Positions 27,252 to 35,026 of a stretch of 64,000 bases of DNA are shown here, piece after piece. The notes below the pieces were generated by a model. That model saw only the letters and a program-made list of their open reading frames with translations, searched no databases and was not told where the DNA came from. The stretch is from Flavobacterium hibisci. GTDB taxonomy: Bacteria > Bacteroidota > Bacteroidia > Flavobacteriales > Flavobacteriaceae. The stretch is from positions 124,001 to 188,000 of the forward strand of contig NZ_JAIQDW010000002.1 of NCBI RefSeq assembly GCF_020026925.1, in the 5' to 3' direction. Within the stretch, counting starts at the first letter, position 1. Every line of letters begins with the position of its first letter. The position numbers and the translations under genes were made by a program.

Positions 27252-28133
27252 TTACTGATTATATCCGAATCGTTTCAGCATATTCGCATTACTTCTCCAG
27301 TTTTTGTTCACTTTTACGTAAAGCTCAATGTGAATTTGTTTTCCGAAGAATTTCTCTAAATCAGCTCGGGCATCGGTTCCGACTTTTTTGAGCGCTGCAC
27401 CTTTGTGGCCGATGATGATTCCTTTTTGCGTATCGCGCTCCACCATAATTACCGAACGGATTCTGATAATATTTTCATCTTCGTGAAATTCTTCTGTTAC
27501 GATTTCAACCGCATAGGGAATTTCTTTGCTGTAATTCAATAAGATTTTCTCGCGAATCGTTTCATTTACAAAAAAACGCTCTGGCTTGTCTGTTAATTGG
27601 TCTTTTGGGTAATAAGCCGGTGATTCCGGCAATAATTCTATAATTCTTCCAAAAACTTCCGGGACATTAAAATTCTGCAAAGCCGAGATTGGGAAAATCT
27701 CTGCATTTGGCACTTTTTCTTTCCAGAAAGCGACCTGCTGCTCTAATTGATCCTGGTTCGAATTATCAATTTTATTTAAAAGCAGTAAAACCGGAATTTT
27801 AGCGTGAATAATTTTCCTGAAAAAATCTTCATCTTTTAAGTCCTGCTCACCAATTTCGACCATGTAAACTAAAATGTCAGCATCTTCAAAAGCCGATTTT
27901 ACGAAGTTCATCATTGATTCCTGCATTTCGTAAGCGGGTTTGATGATCCCGGGAGTATCAGAAAGGACCAACTGGAAATCTTCTCCGTTTACGATTCCTA
28001 AAATTCTATGACGTGTAGTTTGTGCTTTTGAGGTAATGATCGATAACCGTTCTCCAACGAAGGCGTTCATCAGGGTTGATTTTCCAACATTTGGATTTCC
28101 GATAATGTTTACGAATCCTGCTTTATGTGACAT
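27252..28133 (-). CDS. era: Ribosome-assembly GTPase Era
   Basis: 293 residues with an N-terminal GTPase domain, GNPNVGKS (12-19), the TTRHRILGI switch, DTPG and NKID, then a C-terminal KH domain with VERDTQKGIIIGHKGAALKK. It binds 16S rRNA and assists 30S subunit maturation. A -7-like TACCTTTG box is on the minus strand at 28154-28161. The nearest upstream gene is the divergent tRNA-fMet. Confidence 0.98.
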   Translation of the reverse strand: MSHKAGFVNIIGNPNVGKSTLMNAFVGERLSIITSKAQTTRHRILGIVNGEDFQLVLSDTPGIIKPAYEMQESMMNFVKSAFEDADILVYMVEIGEQDLKDEDFFRKIIHAKIPVLLLLNKIDNSNQDQLEQQVAFWKEKVPNAEIFPISALQNFNVPEVFGRIIELLPESPAYYPKDQLTDKPERFFVNETIREKILLNYSKEIPYAVEIVTEEFHEDENIIRIRSVIMVERDTQKGIIIGHKGAALKKVGTDARADLEKFFGKQIHIELYVKVNKNWRSNANMLKRFGYNQ

Positions 28134-28208
28134 TTGTGTATTATTTTAAGCTGCAAAGGTAGTCATATCAACTCAATACAGAAAATAAAACATTTTTTTA
28201 AGTTTTCG

Positions 28209-28238
28209 TTGGAAATCTAAAAAATCGCTGTATCTTTG
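28209..28238 (+). promoter_or_regulatory. Promoter of tRNA-fMet
   Basis: TTG (28209-28211), 19-base spacer, TATCTTTG (28231-28238), a very good match to the Bacteroidota consensus. The tRNA starts 13 bases later. Confidence 0.85.
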
Positions 28239-28250
28239 CACCCGAAACAT

Positions 28251-28323
28251 CGCGGGATAGAGCAGTAGGCAGCTCGTCGGGCTCATAACCCGAAGGTCAC
28301 AGGTTCGAGTCCTGTTCCCGCTA
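28251..28323 (+). tRNA. tRNA-fMet (initiator, anticodon CAT)
   Basis: A full cloverleaf of 73 bases without encoded CCA. The acceptor strand CGCGGGA pairs with TCCCGCT except for the C1/T72 mismatch typical of initiator tRNAs. The anticodon stem TCGGG/CCCGA with loop CTCATAA gives anticodon CAT and the three consecutive G-C pairs that mark initiators. The T-arm is ACAGG-TTCGAGT-CCTGT. The 3' half is overlapped, antisense, by the end of the serine recombinase gene (stop codon in the anticodon region). Confidence 0.96.
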
Positions 28324-29782
28324 CAGAGAAGAACCCATCAAAATTTTGATGGGTTTTTTGTTTTTTACTACTTATCTCAAGCCTTGTAAATGTTGACACT
28401 AAATCAAAAACAACGTTTACTTTATTGGTTAGATATTGCCTGTTTTCAGCCCTAATTGACAATCCTTCTGGAAACACCAAGTTTTGAATTCTTATCTTGG
28501 TCTCAATATCTCCCTCTCTCCAGTATTTACTGATATTTGAAACTTTTTCCACTACCTTATCGATATGCTTGCCGTGGTTAGATATTTTTTTTGTGTTGGA
28601 CAGAATTTGGCTTTCAATCATCTTTAGTTCGGTTTCAAATTCGAGCGCATATCTATTGTATTTTTCATTCCCAAAATTTGGGTTTTCAAAATAGCGTTTA
28701 TCCAAGTTCTCAATCTTAGCCTCAACATCTTTTTTCTTTGCAAGCAGGCTTTTAGCTTCATGTCTTGCTTCTTCGTTCACAGCATCAAAGAATTTATTTA
28801 ACTGCATTTTAAAAGGTTCTACAAATTTTGACTTTAATGTATACTTTGACAATAATCTTTCGAAAGAATCATTGAGTCCTTCCATTTTTGATTTTTGGGT
28901 TGTCATTGCATTGAAACTCGCATTTTTACATTTTTGGCATTTATAGTAGTGTGTTTTCTTTTTCCTAACCTCATAGCTTGTCAGCAGGCATCCGCACCCG
29001 CATCTTAAAAATCCTGTAAGAGGCCTGAACTCATTGACTTTGTTTTTACAGTATTCTTTGACTGCAATGACGTTGTTTTCAGAAAGCATATTATCAACTT
29101 TCAGGAAATCTTCCTCACTCACTAAGCCCGCCCAGTTTCCTTTCACCGGCTCATCAATTAGTGAATTGACCAAGATCCCGCAATAAAAAGGGTTTCGCCA
29201 CATAGAGCTGATCCCCTGCTTTGAAATAATCAAATTCAGTTTTTCAAGTTTCTCTCTGATCACATAATCTCTTTCACCTGCGAGTTTCCATTTCCATGCC
29301 TTTTTTAAAACCTCTCCTTCCTGATTAATCGTAATAGACTGCGTGTCCTGCATCAAGGCATAGTCGCCTACTTTTCGTCCCCGCATTGTATAGCCTCGGG
29401 GAGCTTTGCCAAGCCAGTTGCCTGATCTGAGCAGTGCTTTCATGCCTGGAATTGTTTTCTCCAATCTGTCCATGTTTTCCCTTCTGGCATCAAGGAGCTT
29501 GCCGTAAATATCAAGTTTGCTGTATTCGTCATTGGTACACAGCCCTGATGATGTCTCAATTAGATGAACACCCAGCTTATCCACCAGTTCATGTACAATC
29601 GTGATAGCATTGCCTCCTGTTCTGGAGAACCTGCTTATAAATTTGATGGCAATTGCAAAGGGTTTCTGCTTTGAACTTTTAACTTCTTCAAGCAGTTTTG
29701 TAAACTCTTTTCTTGTGAAATCTCCCGAGGCGCTCTCATATGTTCCACCGAGTATATTTTTAAGTGTATTTATTTCAGATTC
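28283..29782 (-). pseudogene. Large serine recombinase, N-terminus lost; 3' end antisense in tRNA-fMet
   Basis: The frame is open from 29782 to the stop at 28283 (499 codons), but no ATG lies near its start and an in-frame TGA (29783-29785) sits at the junction with the intron fragment. The visible part begins ESEINTLKNILGG and covers the second half of the resolvase domain (FTRKEFTKLLEEVK, ISRFSRTGG), the recombinase domain (GKAPRGYTMRGRKVG), the zinc ribbon (CGCGCLL, CQKC) and a coiled coil. The region that should carry the catalytic serine (RVS-type motif) is missing. The last residues, AGTGLEPVTFGL, are encoded by the reverse complement of the tRNA 3' half, the classic trace of integration at a tRNA. 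A GTG at 29582-29584 could start a 433-residue product without catalytic domain. Most likely inactive. Confidence 0.82.
28332..28359 (+). terminator. Terminator of tRNA-fMet
   Basis: Perfect 24-base palindrome (28332-28355; arms AACCCATCAAAA/TTTTGATGGGTT) followed by a T-run, starting 9 bases after the tRNA. It also lies within the last codons of the recombinase on the other strand. Confidence 0.85.
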
Positions 29783-29786
29783 TCAG

Positions 29787-30332
29787 TTGACCTGTTCCCG
29801 TTTTTCAGGGCTATAACTTATGCCATTCCGCCGAAAATTAAGAACCACTTTGCGTTCGGTCCTTCCTTGCTTGTGAGTCCTCCACTTTCTCTATGGCTCG
29901 TTTCCTGACAAGTACTATGACCTCTGCTGACTTCTTTACTTAACCAACTCGTGGTTGTAAAGACCTCCCCTGGTAAGAGCTTTTTCCTTCTGTCTATCTC
30001 TGGCACATCTACATAGCAATAATCTAATTTTATAGCATGTTCAGAACACTGTTTTGGACTTCGTATTGCTGTGGATACTCATCCTTATTGCTATGCCTCC
30101 TATGTACTTTCTGTTCGTCAGTACAGACTTTTGCCGGTTCGCTTCCTTTACTGCATACCTCACGGTAAACCAGCTTGCGACGTGCTAATGGTTCGGGTTG
30201 TTGATCCGCCCACAAGGGACTTACACCCTCTGGAAAAATAACACGCTGTAGGATCTGTTTTCTAATCCAAAATTTGTATTTTCGAATTTTTATCAAAGCT
30301 TACAGCGTGTGTCCTGCTCATGCAGGGCACAC
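29787..30332 (-). mobile_element. Group II intron, 5' fragment (maturase and domains V/VI absent)
   Basis: On the minus strand the segment begins GTGTGCCCTGCATGAGCAGG (GUGYG-type 5' end at about 30332). It then shows a pairing ACACGCTGTA/TACAGCGTGT, the block GAGGGTGTAAGTCCC, CCGTGAGGTATGCAG, and later GTCAGCAGAGGTCATAGTAC, which are landmarks of domain I and of the region just before the reverse transcriptase in bacterial group II introns. No reverse-transcriptase motif and no domain V (GAGC...) is found before the recombinase frame begins at 29782, so the 3' part is deleted. Short frames at 29818-30006 and 30030-30296 lie inside it and are not genes. The assignment rests on remembered motif shapes, not on a covariance search. 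Confidence 0.6.
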
Positions 30333-30411
30333 ACAGCCGGTTAGACGAAATCGCTGGTATTCGATAACCAGAAGTTGTTCATTCACGAATAGAGTTTATC
30401 TTCGGCAGAGA

Positions 30412-30464
30412 GAACTCAGTTCGCTGACATCGCAACTTCGCTAATCGGCGACACGTTAGGTGAA
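30412..30464 (+). repeat. Cassette-boundary-like repeat, upstream copy
   Basis: GAACTCAGTT (30412-30421) and ACGTTAGGTGAA (30453-30464), 41 bases apart start to start, with CGCAA between them and a possible stem TCGCTG/CGGCGA. It resembles the downstream copy at 31544-31596. The final GTTAGGT fits the GTTRRRY core of integron attC sites, but the complementary 5' core is not convincing. Confidence 0.5.
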
Positions 30465-30479
30465 TTTTAAATAACAAAA

Positions 30480-31469
30480 ATGCAACAATTCAATTTTTTT
30501 AAAATTTTAGAAAAAGATAATAAGGAATTAATTCATTCTGCTTTTATTTCCTATCTTTTAGATAATAATTCAAAATTTAGAGAGTTTTTAGAATTAGGAA
30601 ATGAAATTTTTTCTTCTTCTCAATTGGAGAAACAGTATAATCATAAGAAAGAGAAATGTAGAATAGACATTGAACTGATTTCAGAAGACAGAAATCACTT
30701 TGTTTTTGTCGAAAATAAGTTTAAATCATTTCCTTATTCAAATCAATTAAATAAGTATGATAGAATATTTAAACATAATGTACACAGTAAAGCTAAACTA
30801 ACAAAAATACTTTTATGTTTTGATAAAGAAATAATTGGATTTCAAACAGAATGGAAAATTTATGATTATAATGATATTGTTAATTTTTTAGAAGAAAATT
30901 TTAATTTGAATGATAGATATGACGAGGCTATTTTTATCAATCATTATCATCAATTCTTAAAGGAATATATTAATACTTACAAGAGTTACCAAAATAATAG
31001 TGTTAGCCTGTTTAATGGTAATTTATCGAATGACGAAAAATTTTGGTTAAGGTTAATCAATTCTCAAATAGTTTTATATTTCCAGACTAAGTATAACAAT
31101 GATTTATTTAACTTTGTTTCTAATCCTGGGAATACTTCAACACCATTACTAAACATAACACCGCTAGGTTGGAAAGCCAAAGTTAAGGAAGATGTTTTGA
31201 TTCAATTTCAGGGTAGAGATTTGAAATTCTATATACATAGTGTAGATAAAGAAAGAATAAAAAAGGTTATAGATTTTTGCTCAAAGAGATTGTGGGACGA
31301 AAAGTTAGAACTTAAAAAACCAACAAAACGAAAGGAAGGATCGTGTTTTATTTTCAAAACTAGAATTAATGATGTGGTAATTAATGATTTTTCTATAGCG
31401 AACATTTGTAAAACTATTGAAGGATTTTATGAGAATATAGAAGAGAAAATTATAAAAAACTACACCTAA
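30480..31469 (+). CDS. PD-(D/E)XK nuclease superfamily protein
   Basis: 329 residues. A nuclease core is visible: the lead-in ELIHSAFISYLLD, then Asp63 in RIDIEL, the ExK pair Glu78-Lys80 in FVFVENKFKS, and Gln89 before the following helix (NQLNKYDR). This is the PDDEXK_4 arrangement (PF14281). There is no signal peptide. The gene is flanked by two similar repeats about 1.1 kb apart and lies in a decayed island next to an integrase remnant, which favours a phage-defence or mobile-element role. Partner proteins are absent, so a stand-alone system or an orphan cargo gene are both possible. Strongly AT-rich, unlike the core genes nearby. Confidence 0.8.
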   Translation: MQQFNFFKILEKDNKELIHSAFISYLLDNNSKFREFLELGNEIFSSSQLEKQYNHKKEKCRIDIELISEDRNHFVFVENKFKSFPYSNQLNKYDRIFKHNVHSKAKLTKILLCFDKEIIGFQTEWKIYDYNDIVNFLEENFNLNDRYDEAIFINHYHQFLKEYINTYKSYQNNSVSLFNGNLSNDEKFWLRLINSQIVLYFQTKYNNDLFNFVSNPGNTSTPLLNITPLGWKAKVKEDVLIQFQGRDLKFYIHSVDKERIKKVIDFCSKRLWDEKLELKKPTKRKEGSCFIFKTRINDVVINDFSIANICKTIEGFYENIEEKIIKNYT

Positions 31470-31543
31470 GTCGGTTTTGCATGATTGCTATTTTTGTTGT
31501 AATAGTTCATTCAGTTTTCATAACTTCGTTTTTTACAGCCGAG

Positions 31544-31596
31544 CGAACTCAGTTTCAATTCCGCAATCAACGCAAAGCCACAGGACGTTAGCTGCA
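31544..31596 (+). repeat. Cassette-boundary-like repeat, downstream copy
   Basis: GAACTCAGTT (31544-31553) and ACGTTAGCTGCAA (31584-31596), start-to-start distance 40, with CGCAA between, closely paralleling 30412-30464. Partial pairing GCGAAC/GTTAGC is possible across the site. Confidence 0.5.
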
Positions 31597-31629
31597 ACCC
31601 TAAAAAACAGAGAAAAATAAGATATTTAA

Positions 31630-31741
31630 ATGAACGAATATTTAAAAAACATATAAAAAACTAAAAGAAGATGTATTAGCAAAAGCGATTTACGATATTT
31701 TAAAATCAATATTAATTGCTTTAATAACTTATTATATTTTA
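31630..31741 (+). pseudogene. N-terminal fragment of a membrane protein gene, frameshifted and truncated
   Basis: ATG at 31630 gives MNEYLKNI then a stop. In another frame the sequence continues KKLKEDVLAKAIYDILKSIL, then IALITYYIL, a helical lead followed by a membrane segment. This looks like the start of a membrane-associated effector-type protein of unknown family. The frame then runs into the REPIN-like element that begins at 31752. Both the frameshift and the truncation point to a dead gene. Confidence 0.5.
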
Positions 31742-31751
31742 GACGAAACCC

Positions 31752-31864
31752 CGATCGCGCGGATTTGTAATCCGTGCCCGCAAAGTATATCATAAAAGAT
31801 AAAAAAAAGAAAATCTAGTTTTATTAATATTGGATCGGGCACGGAAAGAATTTCCGCGCTATCG
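31752..31864. repeat. REPIN-like element, copy A
   Basis: Two 29-base arms in inverted orientation (31752-31780 and 31836-31864) share CGAT, GCGCGGA and TCCGTGCCCG blocks. Each arm also folds on itself: CGGAT-TTGTA-ATCCG on the left and CGGAAA-GAA-TTTCCG on the right. Two REP hairpins facing each other form the pattern called REPIN. A second copy lies at 32525-32628 in the same orientation. Confidence 0.75.
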
Positions 31865-31888
31865 TTATGCATATCTCAGCGATCAGGA

Positions 31889-32413
31889 TTAAAATTTACT
31901 TTTTAATTGGGTAACATATTGACCTTCTGTTAAATTGAAATTATTAGGTTCCAATACCAAAGTAACTGTTATATTATTCAAGGTAATTAAATAGTATATA
32001 TCTGATGTTAACCATCTTTTATATTGTAGTGGATTGGCTTTTATTGCGGTAAATGCCTTACCAATTATGGTTTTATAATAATCCCCTGCATGACATTGTT
32101 CTTTAAAATTCTTTAGCTCTATTAAAAAATCTCTCAAGCCTAAGGTAGGCACTTCATATCTTTCTACTTTGTCAAAGTCTCCGTACCGAGATATTGTAGT
32201 ATCAGAAGATACATAAAATAAATCTGTACCCAAATTCAAATAATCTAACTGTCCTGCAATAACCGCATTTAATTCGCTTAAAGTTTCTGTTATATGGCTT
32301 AAATTCATATCTGACAAAGCTGATGCCTGATTTAAATCTGAAGTACTTACTCCAATCATTACTTCTCTATTTATTGAATATTTTGTTACGAGTATCTGAT
32401 ATTCATATAGCAT
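31889..32413 (-). CDS. Orphan protein of unknown function
   Basis: 174 residues, start ATG at 32413. No signal peptide or membrane segment. The sequence alternates beta-type stretches (LYEYQILVTKYSI, IYYLITLNNITVTLVLE) with helical ones. I recognise no family. The gene stands alone between two direct copies of a REPIN-like element and downstream of a decayed integrase, so it is probably island cargo. The frame is clean over 525 bases with normal codon use, which supports a real gene. Confidence 0.6.
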   Translation of the reverse strand: MLYEYQILVTKYSINREVMIGVSTSDLNQASALSDMNLSHITETLSELNAVIAGQLDYLNLGTDLFYVSSDTTISRYGDFDKVERYEVPTLGLRDFLIELKNFKEQCHAGDYYKTIIGKAFTAIKANPLQYKRWLTSDIYYLITLNNITVTLVLEPNNFNLTEGQYVTQLKSKF

Positions 32414-32524
32414 AATATATTGTTTAAATGTTTAATTAAAATTTCCGCGCCCGTTGGCGTTTATTATCTATTCAAATCATTTCTTCTAGCTTCCATCTCT
32501 CTTAAACAATGTATTTTACAGTCC

Positions 32525-32628
32525 CGATCAAGCCGATTTGTAATCCGTCCTGGCAAAGTATATCTTAACAGATTTAAAAGAAAATCCAGCTTTATATAGA
32601 ACGGGCACGGAAAGAATTTCCGCTATGG
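32525..32628. repeat. REPIN-like element, copy B
   Basis: Same order as copy A: GATTTGTAATCCGT block, CAAAGTATATC, a variable AT-rich centre with GAAAATC, then CGGGCACGGAAAGAATTTCC (32602-32621). The left hairpin has decayed (CCGAT instead of CGGAT) while the right one is intact. A further short remnant ATTTCCGCGC lies at 32441-32450. The rest of 32629-32820 is AT-rich and I see nothing in it. Confidence 0.72.
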
Positions 32629-32820
32629 TTGTTAGGAAAAAATATTATCACAACATAAACTCTGGGTTTTTGGTTTTAATCTTTCTTCTCTTTATATTAT
32701 AAATACGAAGATTAAACTAAAAACTAATTGGCTCTAGTGTTTTTATTTTTTCTCTTCTAATAAAAAAAACATCTAACCATTATTGCAAAATAACATCGTA
32801 ATCTACATTATATAAACAAT

Positions 32821-32847
32821 AAAGGCATCTGCTTTACAGATGCCTTT
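32821..32847 (-). terminator. Terminator of the cold-shock gene
   Basis: Perfect 11-bp stem AAAGGCATCTG (32821-32831) with CAGATGCCTTT (32837-32847), loop of five bases, 25 bases after the stop codon. Confidence 0.85.
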
Positions 32848-32872
32848 ATATTAAACTGTGATAGTATATAAG

Positions 32873-33064
32873 TTATGCTACAACTACGTTTACTGCGTTT
32901 GGCCCTTTACGGCCTTCTTCTACGTCATATCTTACTTCATCATTTTGACGAATGGTTTCTGACAAACCTGAAACATGAACAAAAACTTCATCTCCTCCAT
33001 TATTAGGAGTTATGAATCCAAAACCTTTTTCTTCATTGAAAAATTTTACTGTACCTTCTTGCAT
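32873..33064 (-). CDS. csp: Cold-shock domain protein
   Basis: 63 residues, a single cold-shock domain: GTVKFFNEEKGFGFITP (RNP1 KGFGFI), DEVFVHVSGL (RNP2 VFVHVS), then QNDEVRYDVEEGRKGPNAVNV in conserved form. Slightly shorter than the 66-70 residues of CspA/CspB, as is common in flavobacteria. It binds single-stranded RNA and DNA and acts as an RNA chaperone in the cytoplasm. Own promoter and own terminator, so monocistronic. Confidence 0.97.
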   Translation of the reverse strand: MQEGTVKFFNEEKGFGFITPNNGGDEVFVHVSGLSETIRQNDEVRYDVEEGRKGPNAVNVVVA

Positions 33065-33084
33065 TTTTAATGTATTTAATTGTC

Positions 33085-33092
33085 CAAAGATA
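33085..33092 (-). promoter_or_regulatory. -7 element of the cold-shock gene
   Basis: TATCTTTG on the minus strand, 20 bases before the start codon. No clear TTG at -33. The very short leader is unlike the long 5' UTR of E. coli cspA. Confidence 0.5.
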
Positions 33093-33265
33093 GCTTTATT
33101 TAATTAGAACTCACTGAAATTGAGATTTTTATTTTCTAAATCCATTAGCATATAATAATCATTGAAATTAAAAAAAAATTAAAAATTTAATTTTAGCCTT
33201 TTAAGAAAATCCGATTAACATATCGGAGATCAAACATAAAATCGATAAGTACTAAACAGTTAAAT

Positions 33266-33638
33266 CTAATCCCTGATTTGTAATACCTTTTTCAGAATAT
33301 TTTTTAAATCTTCAAAATAATAAAGCATTCATTTCCAGTAGTTAATAAAATATTTTCAGCAGCTTCCTTAGAATAAGCAGAATATAAAATGAAAGGAATA
33401 TCCTTTAATGTTTCGTCAGTGATTTGTGCTATAAAATCCTGTCCGTTTGCATACGACATATTATAATCTAAAAAAGATGACATCTGGCAGTATTTCAGAC
33501 TTTATGAGATTTTCAAGGGCTTGCATTTTATCTTTCTTATTTTCAATTACATCCCATTCGCGAGTAAGTTCACTGCTTCTCTAAAAATTTTCTATCATCA
33601 TCGTCATTATCGAGAATTACCTTGTTGTTAAATTACAT
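33266..33638 (-). pseudogene. Decayed response-regulator receiver domain
   Basis: Reading the minus strand with frame changes gives NNKVILDNDDDDRKFLE (acidic pocket), then PDVIF-LDYNMSYANGQDF (phosphorylation-site block), IPFILYSAYSKEAAENIL and YFEDLKNILKKVLQIRD with a stop at 33266. At the phosphorylation site a run of six T causes a frame change. There is also an in-frame stop right after the initial ATG (33636-33638) and a frame change after KFLEK. The length of about 124 codons matches a CheY-like protein. The rest of 33065-33736 shows nothing else. Confidence 0.75.
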
Positions 33639-33736
33639 TAAACCTATTTTTAAAATAAAATAAATTTTTTAAATTAGTCATATTATCTGCCCCAAACTGA
33701 TATTTTATATACGTTTTTACCTAAAATTAAATTATC

Positions 33737-34138
33737 ATGAATAAGAAAGGAGCCATAATCATTATAGAAGACGACCCGGACGACCAATATATATTTAGTG
33801 ACGTTTTTAAAGAACTGAACTATAACAATAAAATTATTTTTTTTAATGATGGACAGGAGGCACTTGATCATTTGCGATCAACAGCTGAAGAGCCTTTTAT
33901 CGTTTTCTCTGATATCAACATGCCAAAACTAAGTGGAATTGAGCTAAGAAAGCAAATATTTGAGAATGAAGGCATACGTTTAAAAACTATACCCTATCTA
34001 TTCTTTACAACGAGCGCAGATCAGCGCGATGTTATTGAAGCCTATTCAAAATCGGTTCAGGGCTTTTTTGTCAAGCCATCAGATTTTAATGAATTGAAGG
34101 ATATACTAAGAATAATTGTAGAATACTGGCAGAAATAG
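33737..34138 (+). CDS. Single-domain response regulator (CheY/Rcp-like)
   Basis: 133 residues, receiver domain only. Acidic pocket Glu11-Asp12-Asp13, phospho-acceptor Asp59 in VFSDINMP, Thr91/Thr92 in FFTTSA and Lys113 in FVKPSD are all in place. It resembles the small response regulators that act with bacteriophytochrome or hybrid kinases and have no DNA-binding output. No kinase gene lies in this window. Its neighbours are a decayed and another intact receiver protein. Confidence 0.93.
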   Translation: MNKKGAIIIIEDDPDDQYIFSDVFKELNYNNKIIFFNDGQEALDHLRSTAEEPFIVFSDINMPKLSGIELRKQIFENEGIRLKTIPYLFFTTSADQRDVIEAYSKSVQGFFVKPSDFNELKDILRIIVEYWQK

Positions 34139-34233
34139 TGTCTCTCCTATGTATGTAGCCTAGAAAAATAAAGATATGGGAATCTTATTGCATGTATCTA
34201 ATACAACAATCGAATAGGGAGAAACAGCAATTA

Positions 34234-34743
34234 CTAATCCTCCCGGGATATATTTTTTTCAGAAATGAAAAACATATTTTTTAAAGGATTTATCAGCGCT
34301 TTTGTCCAATACAGAACGAAGACTTTTTTTAAAATGAGAATAAAACCTTTAAAAGAACTGGGCTTTTGGATATAAAGATCTGCTCCCTTATTCAAAGTAT
34401 CTTCTATATCTTTCTGACTATTGGAAGTCGATAGCATAACTGCAGGAATGTCATTAAGTTCTTTATCGTTCTTTATTTCTGCCAGCGCCTCTTTACCACC
34501 TTTAACAGGCATGTTGATATCTATAAAAATAATATCAGGTTTTGGTTCGGAATCATCCTTCAAGGTGTTAACGAGTTCTTCACCGTTTCCAACCGTAATT
34601 ATTTCAGCGGGAACATTTGTTGCATCTACTGCATCAATAAACAATTCCTGATCATCATTATCATCCTCAGCCAATATAATTTTTAATGGCTCATTTGCTT
34701 TTAAGTCTTTATTATTTACGGATGAATTTTCAGAACTTATCAT
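34234..34743 (-). CDS. Single-domain response regulator with N- and C-terminal extensions
   Basis: 169 residues. The receiver domain is at about 20-145: Glu26-Asp27-Asp28, phospho-acceptor Asp75 in IFIDINMP, Ser105 in MLSTSN, Lys127 in IQKPSS. An 18-residue polar leader precedes it and about 24 residues follow. The C-terminus (FVLYWTKALINPLKNMFF) is amphipathic and could be a docking helix. No output domain. It converges with the response regulator at 33737-34138, leaving 95 bases between them. The 283 bases upstream (34744-35026) hold nothing that I can identify. Confidence 0.92.
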   Translation of the reverse strand: MISSENSSVNNKDLKANEPLKIILAEDDNDDQELFIDAVDATNVPAEIITVGNGEELVNTLKDDSEPKPDIIFIDINMPVKGGKEALAEIKNDKELNDIPAVMLSTSNSQKDIEDTLNKGADLYIQKPSSFKGFILILKKVFVLYWTKALINPLKNMFFISEKNISRED

Positions 34744-35026
34744 ATAGAAATGTTTTTTTTACAATCCAAAAGTACGCATAAATATGTAATAATATTCCAT
34801 TGAAGTAATTATCTTAAAATCAACAATAATGCTAATATTAAGAAGCAAATCTTCGCCTGATTCATTTGATTTTGCAAGTAACGAAATAACTTTAAATTGT
34901 AACTTTTAGATAAGTTCCTTTAAGAAGGTTTGTCATTTTAATATCTCCGGATTTCAAAGCAAACACCACTTATGACAAGTTGGATTTTTGTTTACATGAT
35001 TTAAAAATATATTTGCCGATGATTAT

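Noticed and set aside
29818..30296. Two minus-strand frames of 62 and 88 codons
   Set aside because: They lie in the group II intron-like fragment, where RNA structure explains the sequence; no protein family is recognisable.
30332..31596. True integron with attC sites
   Set aside because: Only the GTTRRRY-like half is seen, the matching RYYYAAC half is poor, the downstream core is GTTAGCT, and no IntI-type integrase is in the window. Kept as cassette-like repeats only.
28251..33700. Complete integrative element with both attachment sites
   Set aside because: No second copy of the tRNA 3' end was found to the right within this window, so only one end can be supported.
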